A DNA stretch of 64,000 nucleotides from Spirulina subsalsa PCC 9445 (GTDB lineage: Bacteria; Cyanobacteriota; Cyanobacteriia; Cyanobacteriales; Spirulinaceae), in contig NZ_JH980292.1 of the NCBI RefSeq assembly GCF_000314005.1, forward strand, positions 2,311,725 to 2,375,724. The letters run 5' to 3'. Positions 1 through 8,421 of the stretch are shown here, piece by piece. The notes beneath the pieces were generated by a model, which was not told the origin of the DNA, did no database searches, and saw only the letters and a list, made by a program, of their open reading frames with translations. The position numbers and the translations under genes are program-made. Position 1 is the stretch's first letter; each line of letters opens with the position of its first letter.

Positions 1-1844
1 CTCCTTTAGTCATTGCAACGTTCCAACAAGAGCGTTTTTATCGCCAAGAAGCCCATCGTTATCGTCGCATTGCCCAGAAAAGTGATCAGGTCTATGTGTT
101 AGCTGCCCCAGAAACGGAGTTTCGCAATCACTCAGGGGATTATGAAACGGTTGCCTTTGCGCCTACTGATGGTTTAGCCCAAGAATGGCATCTAGTGGTG
201 TTGGGGGATAGTTATGCCACTTGTTTGATTTGTCGGGAAAAAAGTAGCCCGGGGGATGAGTCTACATTAGGGATGGACTCTAATCGTCGGTTTGAGGGGA
301 TTTGGACTTTTGATCGTCAAGTGGCTCAAGAGGCGGCTGGGCTTTTGTTGGATCGGATTTTGCGCTACCGTCCGGAGTTGGCGCGGAAACTGGCTCAGGC
401 CAAACGAACCTATTTGGGGGTTTCCGTCAGAACTCAGGGGGGGGATGAGTCTGTGGCGACGAATCCGGATCCCTTTGTGGGGCGTTTAGTGACCTACTTG
501 CAGGTAAGTCAGTATAAGTTAGTGAAAGCTTATCGTGCGATCGCCGCTCAAGAGAAACGAGAGCGCTTGATTCACCTGATGACCGTGGCCATTCGGCGAT
601 CGCTCAATCCCGAAGAAATCCTACAAGTCGCCGTCGAAAAAGTCGGGCAAGTCCTCGGTGCTTGTCGTTGCCTCATCTATCGCTGTCGATCCACCGACAC
701 CACCGCCACCATTACCCATGAATTCCTCAGTCCTAACGTTCCCTCCCTCCAAGGCATTACTTGGCCCCTCACGGAAAACCCCCTCTTTCAAGCCGTCATT
801 ACCACCAACGAATCGGCCTGGGTGAAAGATGCCCAACAAGATCCTCCCCTTGACCAAGCCAGCCGGGAATTCCATCAACTCTTGCAACAGTGGGGGATTC
901 GCTCCTGGCTCCTCGTTCCCGTCTTTTACCAAGAGCGCCTACTGGGGATTGTAGAACTCCAACACTGTGGCCCGCGACCCGAAGAATGGACTAGCGAGGA
1001 AATCGGCTTAGTGGAGGCGATCGCCAATCAAGTGGGAGTCGCCCTCATTCAAGCCGAGGCCTACGCCCACCTCGAAGACCTCAATCAACAACTCGCCGCC
1101 CTCGACCGCACCCGTTCCAACCTCGTCGCCATCACCGGACACGAACTGCGCACCCCCCTTTCCACCATTCAAGTCTGTCTCGAAAGTCTTAGCACAGAAC
1201 CCGATATGCCCCCAGAACTGCGTCAAGTCATGCTCAACACCGCCCTCTCCGACGCAGAACGAATGCGCAAACTTATTCAAGACTTCCTCACCCTCTCGAA
1301 ACTCGAAAGCGGCCGGGTGGACTGGAATCCTGAACCCCTTGCCCTACCCGAATGTATTGATTTGGGACTCAGCCATATTCGCGCCCGCCATAACCCCCAA
1401 GACCTACCCCAGATTATCACCCATCTCCCCGAAAACCTGCCCCTCATCGAAGCTGACGGGGAATGGTTAGTCGAAGTTCTCGCCAAACTCCTCGACAACG
1501 CCTGTAAATTCACCCCCCAGAAAGGCAACATCACCATCAGCGCCCAACCTCGGGACTCCAAAATGTTACAAGTCACCGTTACCGACACCGGACGCGGCAT
1601 AGAACCCAAACGCCTAGAAACCGTCTTTGACCGCTTCTATCAAGAAGAAGGCGCGTTACAGCGCACCACCGGGGGAACCGGCCTAGGATTAGCCATTTGT
1701 CGGCAAATCATTCAACGTTGGGGCGGCATAATCTGGGCAGAATCCCAAGGCAAAGATCAGGGGAGTTCCTTCCATTTCACCCTACCCATGATTCCCCGGA
1801 CTGAAACCCCCTCAAGAAAGCGGCAAAAAAGGACAGTCCGCTAA
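1..1844 (+). CDS. DICT-GAF sensor histidine kinase, 5' end outside window
   Basis: The frame is open to the left edge (codons from base 3), so the GTG at 96 is internal and the gene starts outside the window. Counting from codon 96: the rest of a DICT sensory domain to about residue 150, a GAF domain at about 155-320, a dimerisation helix with phospho-acceptor H349 in GHELRTPLS, and a HATPase domain with N-box N468, DTGRGI and GGTGLGL at 526-532. DICT is a cyanobacterial/two-component input domain; its ligand is unknown. The kinase motifs are complete, so it should be active and cytoplasmic (no membrane segment seen). A Nudix gene follows 23 bases downstream on the same strand. No response regulator is adjacent. 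Confidence 0.9.
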   Translation, partial: PLVIATFQQERFYRQEAHRYRRIAQKSDQVYVLAAPETEFRNHSGDYETVAFAPTDGLAQEWHLVVLGDSYATCLICREKSSPGDESTLGMDSNRRFEGIWTFDRQVAQEAAGLLLDRILRYRPELARKLAQAKRTYLGVSVRTQGGDESVATNPDPFVGRLVTYLQVSQYKLVKAYRAIAAQEKRERLIHLMTVAIRRSLNPEEILQVAVEKVGQVLGACRCLIYRCRSTDTTATITHEFLSPNVPSLQGITWPLTENPLFQAVITTNESAWVKDAQQDPPLDQASREFHQLLQQWGIRSWLLVPVFYQERLLGIVELQHCGPRPEEWTSEEIGLVEAIANQVGVALIQAEAYAHLEDLNQQLAALDRTRSNLVAITGHELRTPLSTIQVCLESLSTEPDMPPELRQVMLNTALSDAERMRKLIQDFLTLSKLESGRVDWNPEPLALPECIDLGLSHIRARHNPQDLPQIITHLPENLPLIEADGEWLVEVLAKLLDNACKFTPQKGNITISAQPRDSKMLQVTVTDTGRGIEPKRLETVFDRFYQEEGALQRTTGGTGLGLAICRQIIQRWGGIIWAESQGKDQGSSFHFTLPMIPRTETPSRKRQKRTVR

Positions 1845-1867
1845 TTTTTCCCGGAGTACCCCTATCC

Positions 1868-2296
1868 ATGACCTACCGAAACCCAGCCCCCACCGTTGAT
1901 ATTATTATCGAACTGATCGACCGTCCCCACCGTCCCATTGTCTTAATTGAACGGCAAAACCCCCCCTATGGCTACGCTATCCCCGGTGGGTTTGTCGATT
2001 ATGGGGAATCGGTGGAAACGGCAGCACGACGAGAAGCGGAGGAAGAAGTGTCCCTCAAAGTCCGCTTATTCGAGCAGTTTTATGTCTATTCTGACCCCCA
2101 ACGGGACTCGCGAAAACATACGATTAGTATTGTGTTTTTGGCTACAGCCACCGGAGAACCCAAGGCGGCCGATGATGCGAAAAGTGTAGGCATTTTTCAC
2201 CCTTGGGAAATTCCCACTAATCTCTGTTTTGATCATGACCAAATTTTGCGAGATTATTTCCGTTACCGGAATTATGGGATACGACCTCATTTGTAA
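1868..2296 (+). CDS. Nudix hydrolase
   Basis: A 142-aa protein of usual Nudix length. The Nudix box lies at residues 41-63: G, then E47, then REAEEE at 55-60, which supply the metal-binding glutamates. The penultimate glycine of the consensus box is serine (VSL at 61-63), a mild deviation. Family members hydrolyse nucleoside diphosphates linked to another group, such as ADP-ribose, NADH or oxidised dNTPs; the substrate cannot be read from the sequence. It begins 23 bases after the upstream kinase gene and may be co-transcribed with it. Start ATG at 1868. Confidence 0.85.
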   Translation: MTYRNPAPTVDIIIELIDRPHRPIVLIERQNPPYGYAIPGGFVDYGESVETAARREAEEEVSLKVRLFEQFYVYSDPQRDSRKHTISIVFLATATGEPKAADDAKSVGIFHPWEIPTNLCFDHDQILRDYFRYRNYGIRPHL

Positions 2297-2356
2297 GTTA
2301 AGGCTTGCCCAGAAAGTTTCCTGGTAACATTCTTTACACCCCTTTCGCTAAAAACA

Positions 2357-2370
2357 GTATAAATTATTAC
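2357..2370 (+). promoter_or_regulatory. Putative NtcA-binding site upstream of the Amt-kinase gene
   Basis: The sequence is GTA-N8-TAC (GTATAAATTATTAC). A TAN3T-type -10 box (TAATGT, 2395-2400) lies 24 bases downstream, close to the 20-24 typical of NtcA-activated promoters. If used, transcription would start at about 2406, after the GTG at 2391, and translation would have to start at GTG 2430. The motif alone occurs by chance roughly every 4 kb; the position before an ammonium transporter is what supports it. Confidence 0.45.
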
Positions 2371-2390
2371 ACCATTTAGGGAATAAATGG

Positions 2391-5063
2391 GTGATAATGT
2401 TATGTTGCAAGAAAAGAGCAAGTGATGAAGTGATTGACATTCTATGGCTTCTCGTTTGTTCTGGTCTGGTCTTCCTCATGCAGCCCGGGTTTATGTGCCT
2501 GGAGTCTGGACTTACTCGGTCGAAGAACAGCATCAATGTTGCTGTCAAAAACCTGTCAGACTTTGGAATTTCCGTGTTGCTATTTTGGGCATTAGGATAT
2601 GCCCTAATGTTTGGAGCCTCTCAAGCAGGGTGGATAGGCTCAACAGGCTTTTTGATGGATTGGGAGTCCACACCAGAACAAGCAACGTTTTTTATTTTCC
2701 AAGCAATGTTTTGCAGCACTGCCACCACTATTGTTTCCGGAGCAGTCGCTGAACGCTTGAAATTTTCCGCCTATTTGTGCATTGCCGCTTTTATTTCTGG
2801 GATTATTTATCCGCTTTATGGTCATTGGGCTTGGAATGGCATTAGAACCGGAACCTTTATCGGTTGGTTAGGGAATTTGGGCTTTATTGACCAAGCCGGG
2901 GCTACCGTCGTTCACAGCATTGGCGGCTGGACTTCCCTCGCCGTTCTCCTCGTTGTGGGTCCCCGCTTTGGGCGCTTTGTGGCCAATACAACCCAACGGA
3001 TTCATGGCTCTAACCTGCCTTTATCCGTTATGGGTACTATGTTTTTGTGGTTAGGTTGGTTAGGATTCAATGGCGGTAGCTTACTGCATCTAGGCCCCCA
3101 AGTTCCCGCTATTCTGGGTAACACGATCCTAGCAGGTGCAACGGGAATGTTGATTGGCATTCTGTTCAGTTGGCCGAATGGACAAGGGGCAAGGGTTGAA
3201 TATCTCATTAATGGCTCATTAGCGGGTTTAGTGTCTATTACGGGCTCTTGTCACTCTGTCTCCAGTGGTTCTGCTGCCTTAATTGGAGCCGTGGGAGCCT
3301 TAGTTATGCTCTTCTTTAGCGACTTCCTCCTCCGTTGCCGAGTAGATGATGCGGTAGATGCCGTTGCGGTTCATGCTGGGGCGGGGGCTTGGGGAACCGT
3401 AGCCGTTGCCCTCTTTTGTCCCTTAGATACTTTTGCACCGGGCGTTAGTCGTCTGGAACAGTTAGGGATTCAATTGCTGGGGGTTGTTCTGGCTTTCCTT
3501 TGGGCTTTTGGCATGACTTGGTTATTTTTAAAGTGCCTCACCCCTTGGTTTTCGCTCCGTGTTTCTGTGGAAGCCGAAGAGTTAGGGCTGAATGTCTCAG
3601 AACATGGGGCGAAAACCGAAACCTACGAATTGTTTCGTGTTATGGATGAGCAAGCGGCTACCCAAGATTTGAGCTTACGGGTGCCGGTAGATCCTTTTAC
3701 GGAAGCGGGACACATTGCCATGCGTTACAACAGCGTGATGGATGTGATGGAAGAGTCCCTATTACGCATTGAGGCGATTATTGAAACGGCCACCGATGCC
3801 ATTATTACCTTTACTACCAACACTTTGGAGATTCTAACGGTCAATCCTAGCGCCGAGCGAATGTTTGGTTATTCGGGGGATGCCTTGGTGGGAATGTCGG
3901 TTTTGGACTTGGTGCGTTGTTATCCAGGTGCGATCGCAGACCGTACCCAATTTTTTGTTCAACTCCTTGACCAAAACGTAAAAGAGATTCTGGGACAACG
4001 GGCCGACGGATCCCATTTCCCCGTCGAAGCCAGTTTACGCCGAGCAGAGTTAAAAACTCGCTCTTTTTATACCGGAACATTCCGCGATATTACTGAGCGA
4101 AAACAAGCGGAGGAAGCCGAAAAGCACCAAGCCAAAACCATCCAGTTAGAACGAGCTTTACTTGAACTGCAACGGACTCAATCCCAACTTATCCAATCGG
4201 AAAAAATGTCCAGTTTAGGTCAAATGGTGGCCGGAGTTGCCCATGAAATCAATAATCCCGTTAACTTTATCTATGGCAACTTAATCTATGCTCAATCCTA
4301 CAGTGAGGATCTCTTACGTTTACTGGACTTATATCAAGAATACTACCCAGAACCCCCCAGTGAAATTCAGGGTAAATTAGAAGAGCTAGAATGGGAATTT
4401 TTGCAAGAAGATTTACCAAAACTTCACAATTCTCTCTTAGTGGGAGCCGAACGGATTCGGCAAATTGTGCAATCCCTGCGCACCTTTTCCCGCTTGGATG
4501 AAGCCGAAGTGAAAAAAGTGGATCTTCATGAAAACTTAGAGAGTACCCTATTGATTTTGCAGCACCGCTTACATCCCAAATGTGGTGAAATTCCTAGCAA
4601 ACGGCGTAATATTGAGGTCGTCAAAGAGTATGGAGAATTACCCCTCGTTGAGTGTTATGCTGGGCAGTTGAATCAGGTGTTCATGAACTTGTTAAATAAT
4701 GCCATTGATGCCTTAGAAGAAACCCAGTTTAATGACGATCAAGAACCCACTATTTTGGTTCAAACTGAATGTAAGAATAGGGAGTGGATTCAGATTATCA
4801 TTCAAGACAATGGGATGGGGATTAAACCGGAATATTTATCCAAGTTGTTCGATCCCTTTTTCACCACCAAAGAAGTTGGAAAAGGGACAGGATTAGGCTT
4901 GTCCATTAGTTATCAAATCATCGTAGATCGTCATCAAGGGGTGATGAAATGCCACTCAGATCCGGGACATGGGGCTAAGTTTATCTTAGAAATCCCCGTC
5001 AACCAACTCTCCAATCGTCAGGAATCTAAAAGCCATTTAATCAGGACAGTTGCCTCTTCCTAG
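2391..5063 (+). CDS. Ammonium transporter fused to PAS-histidine kinase (Amt-HK)
   Basis: An 890-aa fusion. Residues about 14-385 form an Amt/Mep/Rh domain with about 11 membrane segments; the twin histidines of the pore are H175 (VVHSIGG) and H328 (VHAGAGAWG), and D167 matches the conserved aspartate. Residues about 455-570 are a PAS domain, then a coiled linker and a kinase with H618 in GVAHEINNPV, N-box NLLNNAIDAL (about 766-775) and GKGTGLGLS. It probably senses ammonium, either by transport or by binding, and signals through the kinase. Start is uncertain: GTG 2391 is the longest frame, while GTG 2430 gives a typical Amt N-terminus (IDILWLLVCSG) and fits the promoter at 2357. No cognate regulator is adjacent. 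Confidence 0.9.
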   Translation: MIMLCCKKRASDEVIDILWLLVCSGLVFLMQPGFMCLESGLTRSKNSINVAVKNLSDFGISVLLFWALGYALMFGASQAGWIGSTGFLMDWESTPEQATFFIFQAMFCSTATTIVSGAVAERLKFSAYLCIAAFISGIIYPLYGHWAWNGIRTGTFIGWLGNLGFIDQAGATVVHSIGGWTSLAVLLVVGPRFGRFVANTTQRIHGSNLPLSVMGTMFLWLGWLGFNGGSLLHLGPQVPAILGNTILAGATGMLIGILFSWPNGQGARVEYLINGSLAGLVSITGSCHSVSSGSAALIGAVGALVMLFFSDFLLRCRVDDAVDAVAVHAGAGAWGTVAVALFCPLDTFAPGVSRLEQLGIQLLGVVLAFLWAFGMTWLFLKCLTPWFSLRVSVEAEELGLNVSEHGAKTETYELFRVMDEQAATQDLSLRVPVDPFTEAGHIAMRYNSVMDVMEESLLRIEAIIETATDAIITFTTNTLEILTVNPSAERMFGYSGDALVGMSVLDLVRCYPGAIADRTQFFVQLLDQNVKEILGQRADGSHFPVEASLRRAELKTRSFYTGTFRDITERKQAEEAEKHQAKTIQLERALLELQRTQSQLIQSEKMSSLGQMVAGVAHEINNPVNFIYGNLIYAQSYSEDLLRLLDLYQEYYPEPPSEIQGKLEELEWEFLQEDLPKLHNSLLVGAERIRQIVQSLRTFSRLDEAEVKKVDLHENLESTLLILQHRLHPKCGEIPSKRRNIEVVKEYGELPLVECYAGQLNQVFMNLLNNAIDALEETQFNDDQEPTILVQTECKNREWIQIIIQDNGMGIKPEYLSKLFDPFFTTKEVGKGTGLGLSISYQIIVDRHQGVMKCHSDPGHGAKFILEIPVNQLSNRQESKSHLIRTVASS

Positions 5064-5477
5064 CTAGAGAACATAGCGCTGTGTCTTAAATTGAACACCC
5101 CACAACTTGACACTCCCGGGCTTAAAGGCGTGGGGATTCTACATTCACCGACCCGCTATTAGACAGCCGACTTGTGCCAACCGCCCAAGATGGCAAATCT
5201 CCTGTAGCGTAAGTTCCGGTATGCCGACCGTATTTAGTGCAGGCTTGCTTGTTACTTTTAGTCACACAAACAAGGGGTTAAACTCACCCAATCTCCCCCC
5301 AGCTTAAAGTTGTACGAAGTTTTTTCAAGATTCACCCAGAAGTTATTTACGTTACCTTTCTTCCTTTGGGTCAGGTGTTAGGGTGAATGTGGTTGATTCC
5401 TTACCCCAAACGGCATCAACCCTCATTTTCTCGGGATCCCTGAATTATAAACCCCTTTGACCAGAAGGTAACTTGAT
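5064..5477. other. Gene-free stretch with a transposon right-end relic
   Basis: No convincing coding region. Bases 5107-5140 resemble an IS200/IS605-type right end on the minus strand. The rest, to the RBS of the next gene (AGAAGGTAAC just before 5478), shows no feature I recognise. Confidence 0.5.
5107..5140 (-). mobile_element. Solo right-end-like relic of an IS200/IS605-type element
   Basis: Read on the minus strand this is a short G/C-rich foldback (CCCCACGCC...) that ends GGGAGTGTCAA. TCAA is the right-end cleavage tetranucleotide known from IS608-like elements. The relic at 61216-61250 ends in the same GGGAGTGTCAA. No tnpA or tnpB is attached here. Confidence 0.45.
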
Positions 5478-5705
5478 ATGATGCTCCCTGTTTTCCCTCT
5501 CCTGCTTCTGTTCTTGGCTTTAGCTAATATCTGGATTTATCAGCGTTCGACGAATGAATTAACTCGCGTCCTCACGGTTGCTACGGCAGCCGTTTGTTTG
5601 ATCTGGGGATTTGCGATCGCCCATTGGTCAATCCACCTGCTCAGTTTACTACTGCTGTTCAAATACCGTGAATTGGCTTTTGCCCTGAGTTCTAGCCGTT
5701 CCTAA
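5478..5705 (+). CDS. Small hydrophobic protein, unknown function
   Basis: A 75-aa protein with two predicted membrane segments (about residues 3-20 and 32-62) and a short polar loop (QRSTNELTR) between them. An AGAAGG ribosome-binding site lies about 10 bases before the ATG at 5478. A tRNA gene follows on the same strand. I do not recognise the family; size, RBS and hydrophobic pattern support a real inner-membrane protein. Confidence 0.6.
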   Translation: MMLPVFPLLLLFLALANIWIYQRSTNELTRVLTVATAAVCLIWGFAIAHWSIHLLSLLLLFKYRELAFALSSSRS

Positions 5706-5794
5706 CTCCCCGGAAATCCCCATTCTGGACAAATTTAAAAAAAGACTTGACACACCCACCGAGTTTTAGTTATATTGAATCTCGGTGCGCAACT

Positions 5795-5868
5795 GGGACT
5801 GTAGTTCAACTGGTTAGAGCACCGCCCTGTCACGGCGGAAGTTGCGGGTTCGAGCCCCGTCAGTCCCG
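5795..5868 (+). tRNA. tRNA-Asp (GTC)
   Basis: 74-base cloverleaf: acceptor stem GGGACTG/CAGTCCC, anticodon GTC at 5829-5831 in loop CTGTCAC, T-loop GGTTCGAGCCC. The 3' CCA is not encoded. Confidence 0.97.
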
Positions 5869-5890
5869 TTCTAAAAACTCTGAACTCGAA

Positions 5891-5919
5891 AAACCCTGAT
5901 CAAACGGTCAGGGTTTTTT
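5891..5919 (+). terminator. Rho-independent terminator after tRNA-Asp
   Basis: Stem AACCCTGA (5892-5899) with TCAGGGTT (5908-5915), then a run of T to 5919. Confidence 0.8.
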
Positions 5920-5943
5920 CTGCTGCCAGTAGAAGCCTAAGAT

Positions 5944-5978
5944 GTTGGGTTACACTTCGTTTCACCCAACCTACGGGA
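5944..5978. repeat. Dispersed palindromic repeat (TTGGGTT...AACCCAA type), copy 1
   Basis: Imperfect inverted repeat: TTGGGTTACACTTCG followed by CACCCAACCTACGGGA. Related copies lie at 20346, 22061, 22152 and 60619 (the last inverted). Confidence 0.7.
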
Positions 5979-5990
5979 TTTAATCATACT

Positions 5991-6016
5991 AAAAAGACCC
6001 TCTGAAGGGTCTTTTT
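5991..6016. terminator. Bidirectional hairpin terminator
   Basis: AAAAAGACCCT...AGGGTCTTTTT with a 4-base loop. It can end transcription of the minus-strand gene at 6072-6272 and any read-through from the tRNA side. Confidence 0.75.
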
Positions 6017-6071
6017 GCTAAGGGCAGGTTCACAGAAAATCAAATTCTTATCAAGGTCAGCAGATAGCGGG

Positions 6072-6272
6072 TTAACTCATAGCGGCATTGCTGCGGTCGT
6101 AGGACGTGCGAGAAGCAGAACTGGTTTTTCCTTGAATGCGACTGCTGTATTGAGAGGTATCCACATCAACGCCAATTTCAGAAGCGGCACGACCTAACAT
6201 CGATTCTTGGCGGTTACGGACGATCCGATTATGACGCATCATTAACGCACGAGCTTGATTTTGAGTATCCAT
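6072..6272 (-). CDS. Small conserved-looking hydrophilic protein, unknown function
   Basis: A 66-aa protein rich in Arg, Ser and Gln (starts MDTQNQARALMMRHNRIV), with no membrane segment or metal motif. The ribosome-binding site is good (GGAG about 12 bases before the ATG at 6272) and a bidirectional terminator sits about 55 bases past the stop. I cannot name the family. The basic N-terminal half may bind nucleic acid or a partner protein, but that is a guess. Confidence 0.6.
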   Translation of the reverse strand: MDTQNQARALMMRHNRIVRNRQESMLGRAASEIGVDVDTSQYSSRIQGKTSSASRTSYDRSNAAMS

Positions 6273-6582
6273 AAATTTTGTCTCCGTATTGCTTTATTCA
6301 AAAAGTGAATTTTTTGTTTTTTGCTTATGTTTTCAATATAGCAGGAAATTCTGTAACAATGGCTACAAAATGCTATCTGTTCAAGAATCTTAATATTTTT
6401 TGGGGAAATCAAGGCTGCATAGCTTGTAACAGGGAGTACCGACTTCTGGACTCCTGTATTTTTGCTCCGTTCGCGCAGCGTCTCGGAACGAGACAAGAGA
6501 CTCATTAACCAGATGGACTTGCGATAGAACGCTATAGTGGGGATTGATTGATCCTGAACTGAAGTCCTATCAAGTACAAACT
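6273..6582. other. Divergent intergenic region
   Basis: Upstream region shared by the minus-strand 66-aa gene and the plus-strand Rieske gene. It is AT-rich near 6280-6400. Bases 6466-6492 hold a short G/C palindromic repeat (GTTCGCGCAGCGTCTCGG...), a type seen again near 20421-20470. The frame upstream of 6583 opens with TTG 6544, but ATG 6583 is the better start for the Rieske gene. Confidence 0.5.
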
Positions 6583-7008
6583 ATGAACCGCAGAGACTTT
6601 TTAAATTGGATTGGTGTGGGATTTGTGGCTAGTTTTCTCCCGGTTGCGATCGCCGCTTGTTCAGAGAGCGAGGAAACCACTACCGCCACACCGGGGGAAT
6701 TCCAAGGGGTGGGAACCGTGACGGCCCTCAATGCAGAAGGTCATTTACTGGATGAATCTTCCCCTATCGGTAGTATTTCAATCCTGAAAAATCCCACGAA
6801 TCCCGAGGAATTGTTAGCGGTTAATCCGACCTGTACCCATAACGGGTGTACCGTAGATTGGAACCGAGAAGCCGGAAAATATATTTGCCCTTGTCATGGG
6901 GCTGAATATAGTCCCGAGGGGGAAGTGTTACAAGGCCCGGCGATGGATTCTTTACCCACCTACGAGGTGAAAGTAGAAGGGGATGAAATTCTAGCTCGCA
7001 TCATTTAA
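6583..7008 (+). CDS. petC3: Rieske [2Fe-2S] protein, PetC3-like
   Basis: A 141-aa protein. It starts with a twin-arginine signal (NRRDFLNWIG), a hydrophobic segment and an AIAAC box whose C26 could be lipidated. The Rieske cluster ligands are C84 and H86 (CTHNGC) and C102 and H105 (CPCHGA), with C89 and C104 forming the disulfide. I chose ATG 6583 rather than the TTG at 6544 because it places the Tat motif at the N-terminus. The size and Tat/lipobox front match the small plasma-membrane Rieske protein PetC3 of cyanobacteria rather than the main cytochrome b6f subunit PetC1. It stands alone and faces cruF across a shared terminator. Confidence 0.85.
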   Translation: MNRRDFLNWIGVGFVASFLPVAIAACSESEETTTATPGEFQGVGTVTALNAEGHLLDESSPIGSISILKNPTNPEELLAVNPTCTHNGCTVDWNREAGKYICPCHGAEYSPEGEVLQGPAMDSLPTYEVKVEGDEILARII

Positions 7009-7010
7009 AT

Positions 7011-7075
7011 AAAGCCCGATTTCTGGTTATTTTTGCCGAAAAATGGGCAAATTGACCAAGAAACCGGGTTTTAAA
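7011..7075. terminator. Long hairpin between convergent Rieske and cruF genes
   Basis: CCCGATTTCTGGT near 7015 pairs with ACCAAGAAACCGGG near 7055-7068, flanked by AAA and TTTT. This gives a bidirectional terminator. Confidence 0.65.
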
Positions 7076-7092
7076 GAAGGTGGGTTAAAACG

Positions 7093-8019
7093 CTACTTGA
7101 CTACTCCGGCCGGAATGGTGGGGGGTTGCTGAGAACGGGACTGTAAGACGCTTTCTTTTAAGCTGTCGGCTAAAACATCGCTACGAGATTTAGCAAGGGC
7201 GAAAAAGGCGATGGCGGGAATGACCCCAACCACCCAGCCTAACAGGGCCGGAATCCAGAAGCCAGAACCAACACTCATCACCGTCGCAAAGATTAAATTG
7301 CTTACATAAACCACGAGAGGAAAGATCAATTGCTCACGGGAAAGATTGAGGGGGGTTTTCGGCCATAACAGGGTGGCAACAGTCATAAATACAACACCAG
7401 TCCCAAACCATCCAGCAAAGTTTTGATAAGGCATCCCGAAAAATCCGCCCGGTTGTTCCCAAATCCAGAAGGGAACGTTGGTCTGGCTCATGGCCGGGTC
7501 GAGAACGAAATCCCAAGAGGTCAGGAGTAGGGATCCGAAGGCGATCGCACTGATTAAACTCCAGCGAGTCGCTACCCCACGAGACTCTAGACCCACACGC
7601 ACTAGAAGATAGGCACTAAACCCGAGATAAAACCAAGATAAGGGAATGGTAAACGGCACTAAACCCGCAATTTTATAACCTAAACCACTTAAATAACGGT
7701 AATGTCCAAAAGGGAATCCGGTACTGGTGCCTAAAAGCTCACTTCCTAAAGAAAGGAACACCGCAGGCATCATGAAGGTTAAACAACGACGTAAACCCAA
7801 AATGCGGTAAGCATAAATGGCTACCGCCGCCGTCGCTAAAACCATATAACTCGCGCCCCCTCCAGCCATTGACCAGCGAAAGACCAATTGACCAAACTCC
7901 GGCAGATTAGCGATAAATTGAGCGTTCGGGAGGACAAGGAGTAAGCCCGCTAAACCAAATACCATCGAGATGATATGGCCAACGAGCAGAGAGCGTTCAG
8001 CAATAACAAGTTTTTTCAT
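7093..8019 (-). CDS. cruF: Carotenoid 1',2'-hydratase CruF
   Basis: A 308-aa polytopic membrane protein with about seven or eight hydrophobic segments. It carries family-typical stretches such as GSELLGTSTGFPFGHYRY (about 112-129) and SWDFVLDPAMS near 169-179. CruF-type enzymes hydrate the psi end of gamma-carotene during synthesis of myxol glycosides in cyanobacteria. The usual partner, glycosyltransferase cruG, is not adjacent here. The start ATG at 8019 directly precedes the hydrophobic N-terminus. The gene is convergent with the Rieske gene and probably monocistronic. Confidence 0.85.
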   Translation of the reverse strand: MKKLVIAERSLLVGHIISMVFGLAGLLLVLPNAQFIANLPEFGQLVFRWSMAGGGASYMVLATAAVAIYAYRILGLRRCLTFMMPAVFLSLGSELLGTSTGFPFGHYRYLSGLGYKIAGLVPFTIPLSWFYLGFSAYLLVRVGLESRGVATRWSLISAIAFGSLLLTSWDFVLDPAMSQTNVPFWIWEQPGGFFGMPYQNFAGWFGTGVVFMTVATLLWPKTPLNLSREQLIFPLVVYVSNLIFATVMSVGSGFWIPALLGWVVGVIPAIAFFALAKSRSDVLADSLKESVLQSRSQQPPTIPAGVVK

Positions 8020-8421
8020 CTAAAATGCAAACCTCTTGAATCTGAGTGGTTCATCCCGCCAAACTGCTCGTTGCTCTGAACTGGGGGCAGTGGGGGCGGG
8101 GAATTGCGTAACATCTAGAATGGGAATTTCAATGGTTGATAATAGTCCGTCTATCCTGACTGGAGATAGCATGACACCACATTTTATTAAACAATAGTTT
8201 ACATCTGTACACAATACTTTACTTTCTGTCCAGTTCGGGAGAGAACAGCAAATCGTATCTTTTGTTACGAACCCCGCCGATTGAGTGAAATCCGTTAGAA
8301 TGGGAGGACAGGAGTGCTGTGAGATAAGCGGGTGTGACGGATTGCCTTAAGGTCTGGAATCCACCCCTTATGTTCCCCCTCTTGGCTCTCTCGTCGCTCT
8401 TAGCAGGCATTTGGGAATTCT
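8020..8421. other. Divergent intergenic region between cruF and the GNAT gene
   Basis: No ORF here has a plausible start or composition; the two short minus-strand frames look like chance. It must hold promoters for both flanking genes, but I see no clear -35/-10 pair. Confidence 0.5.

Noticed and set aside
8020-8410. Two short minus-strand ORFs upstream of cruF
   Set aside because: No ribosome-binding site, odd composition and no recognisable pattern.
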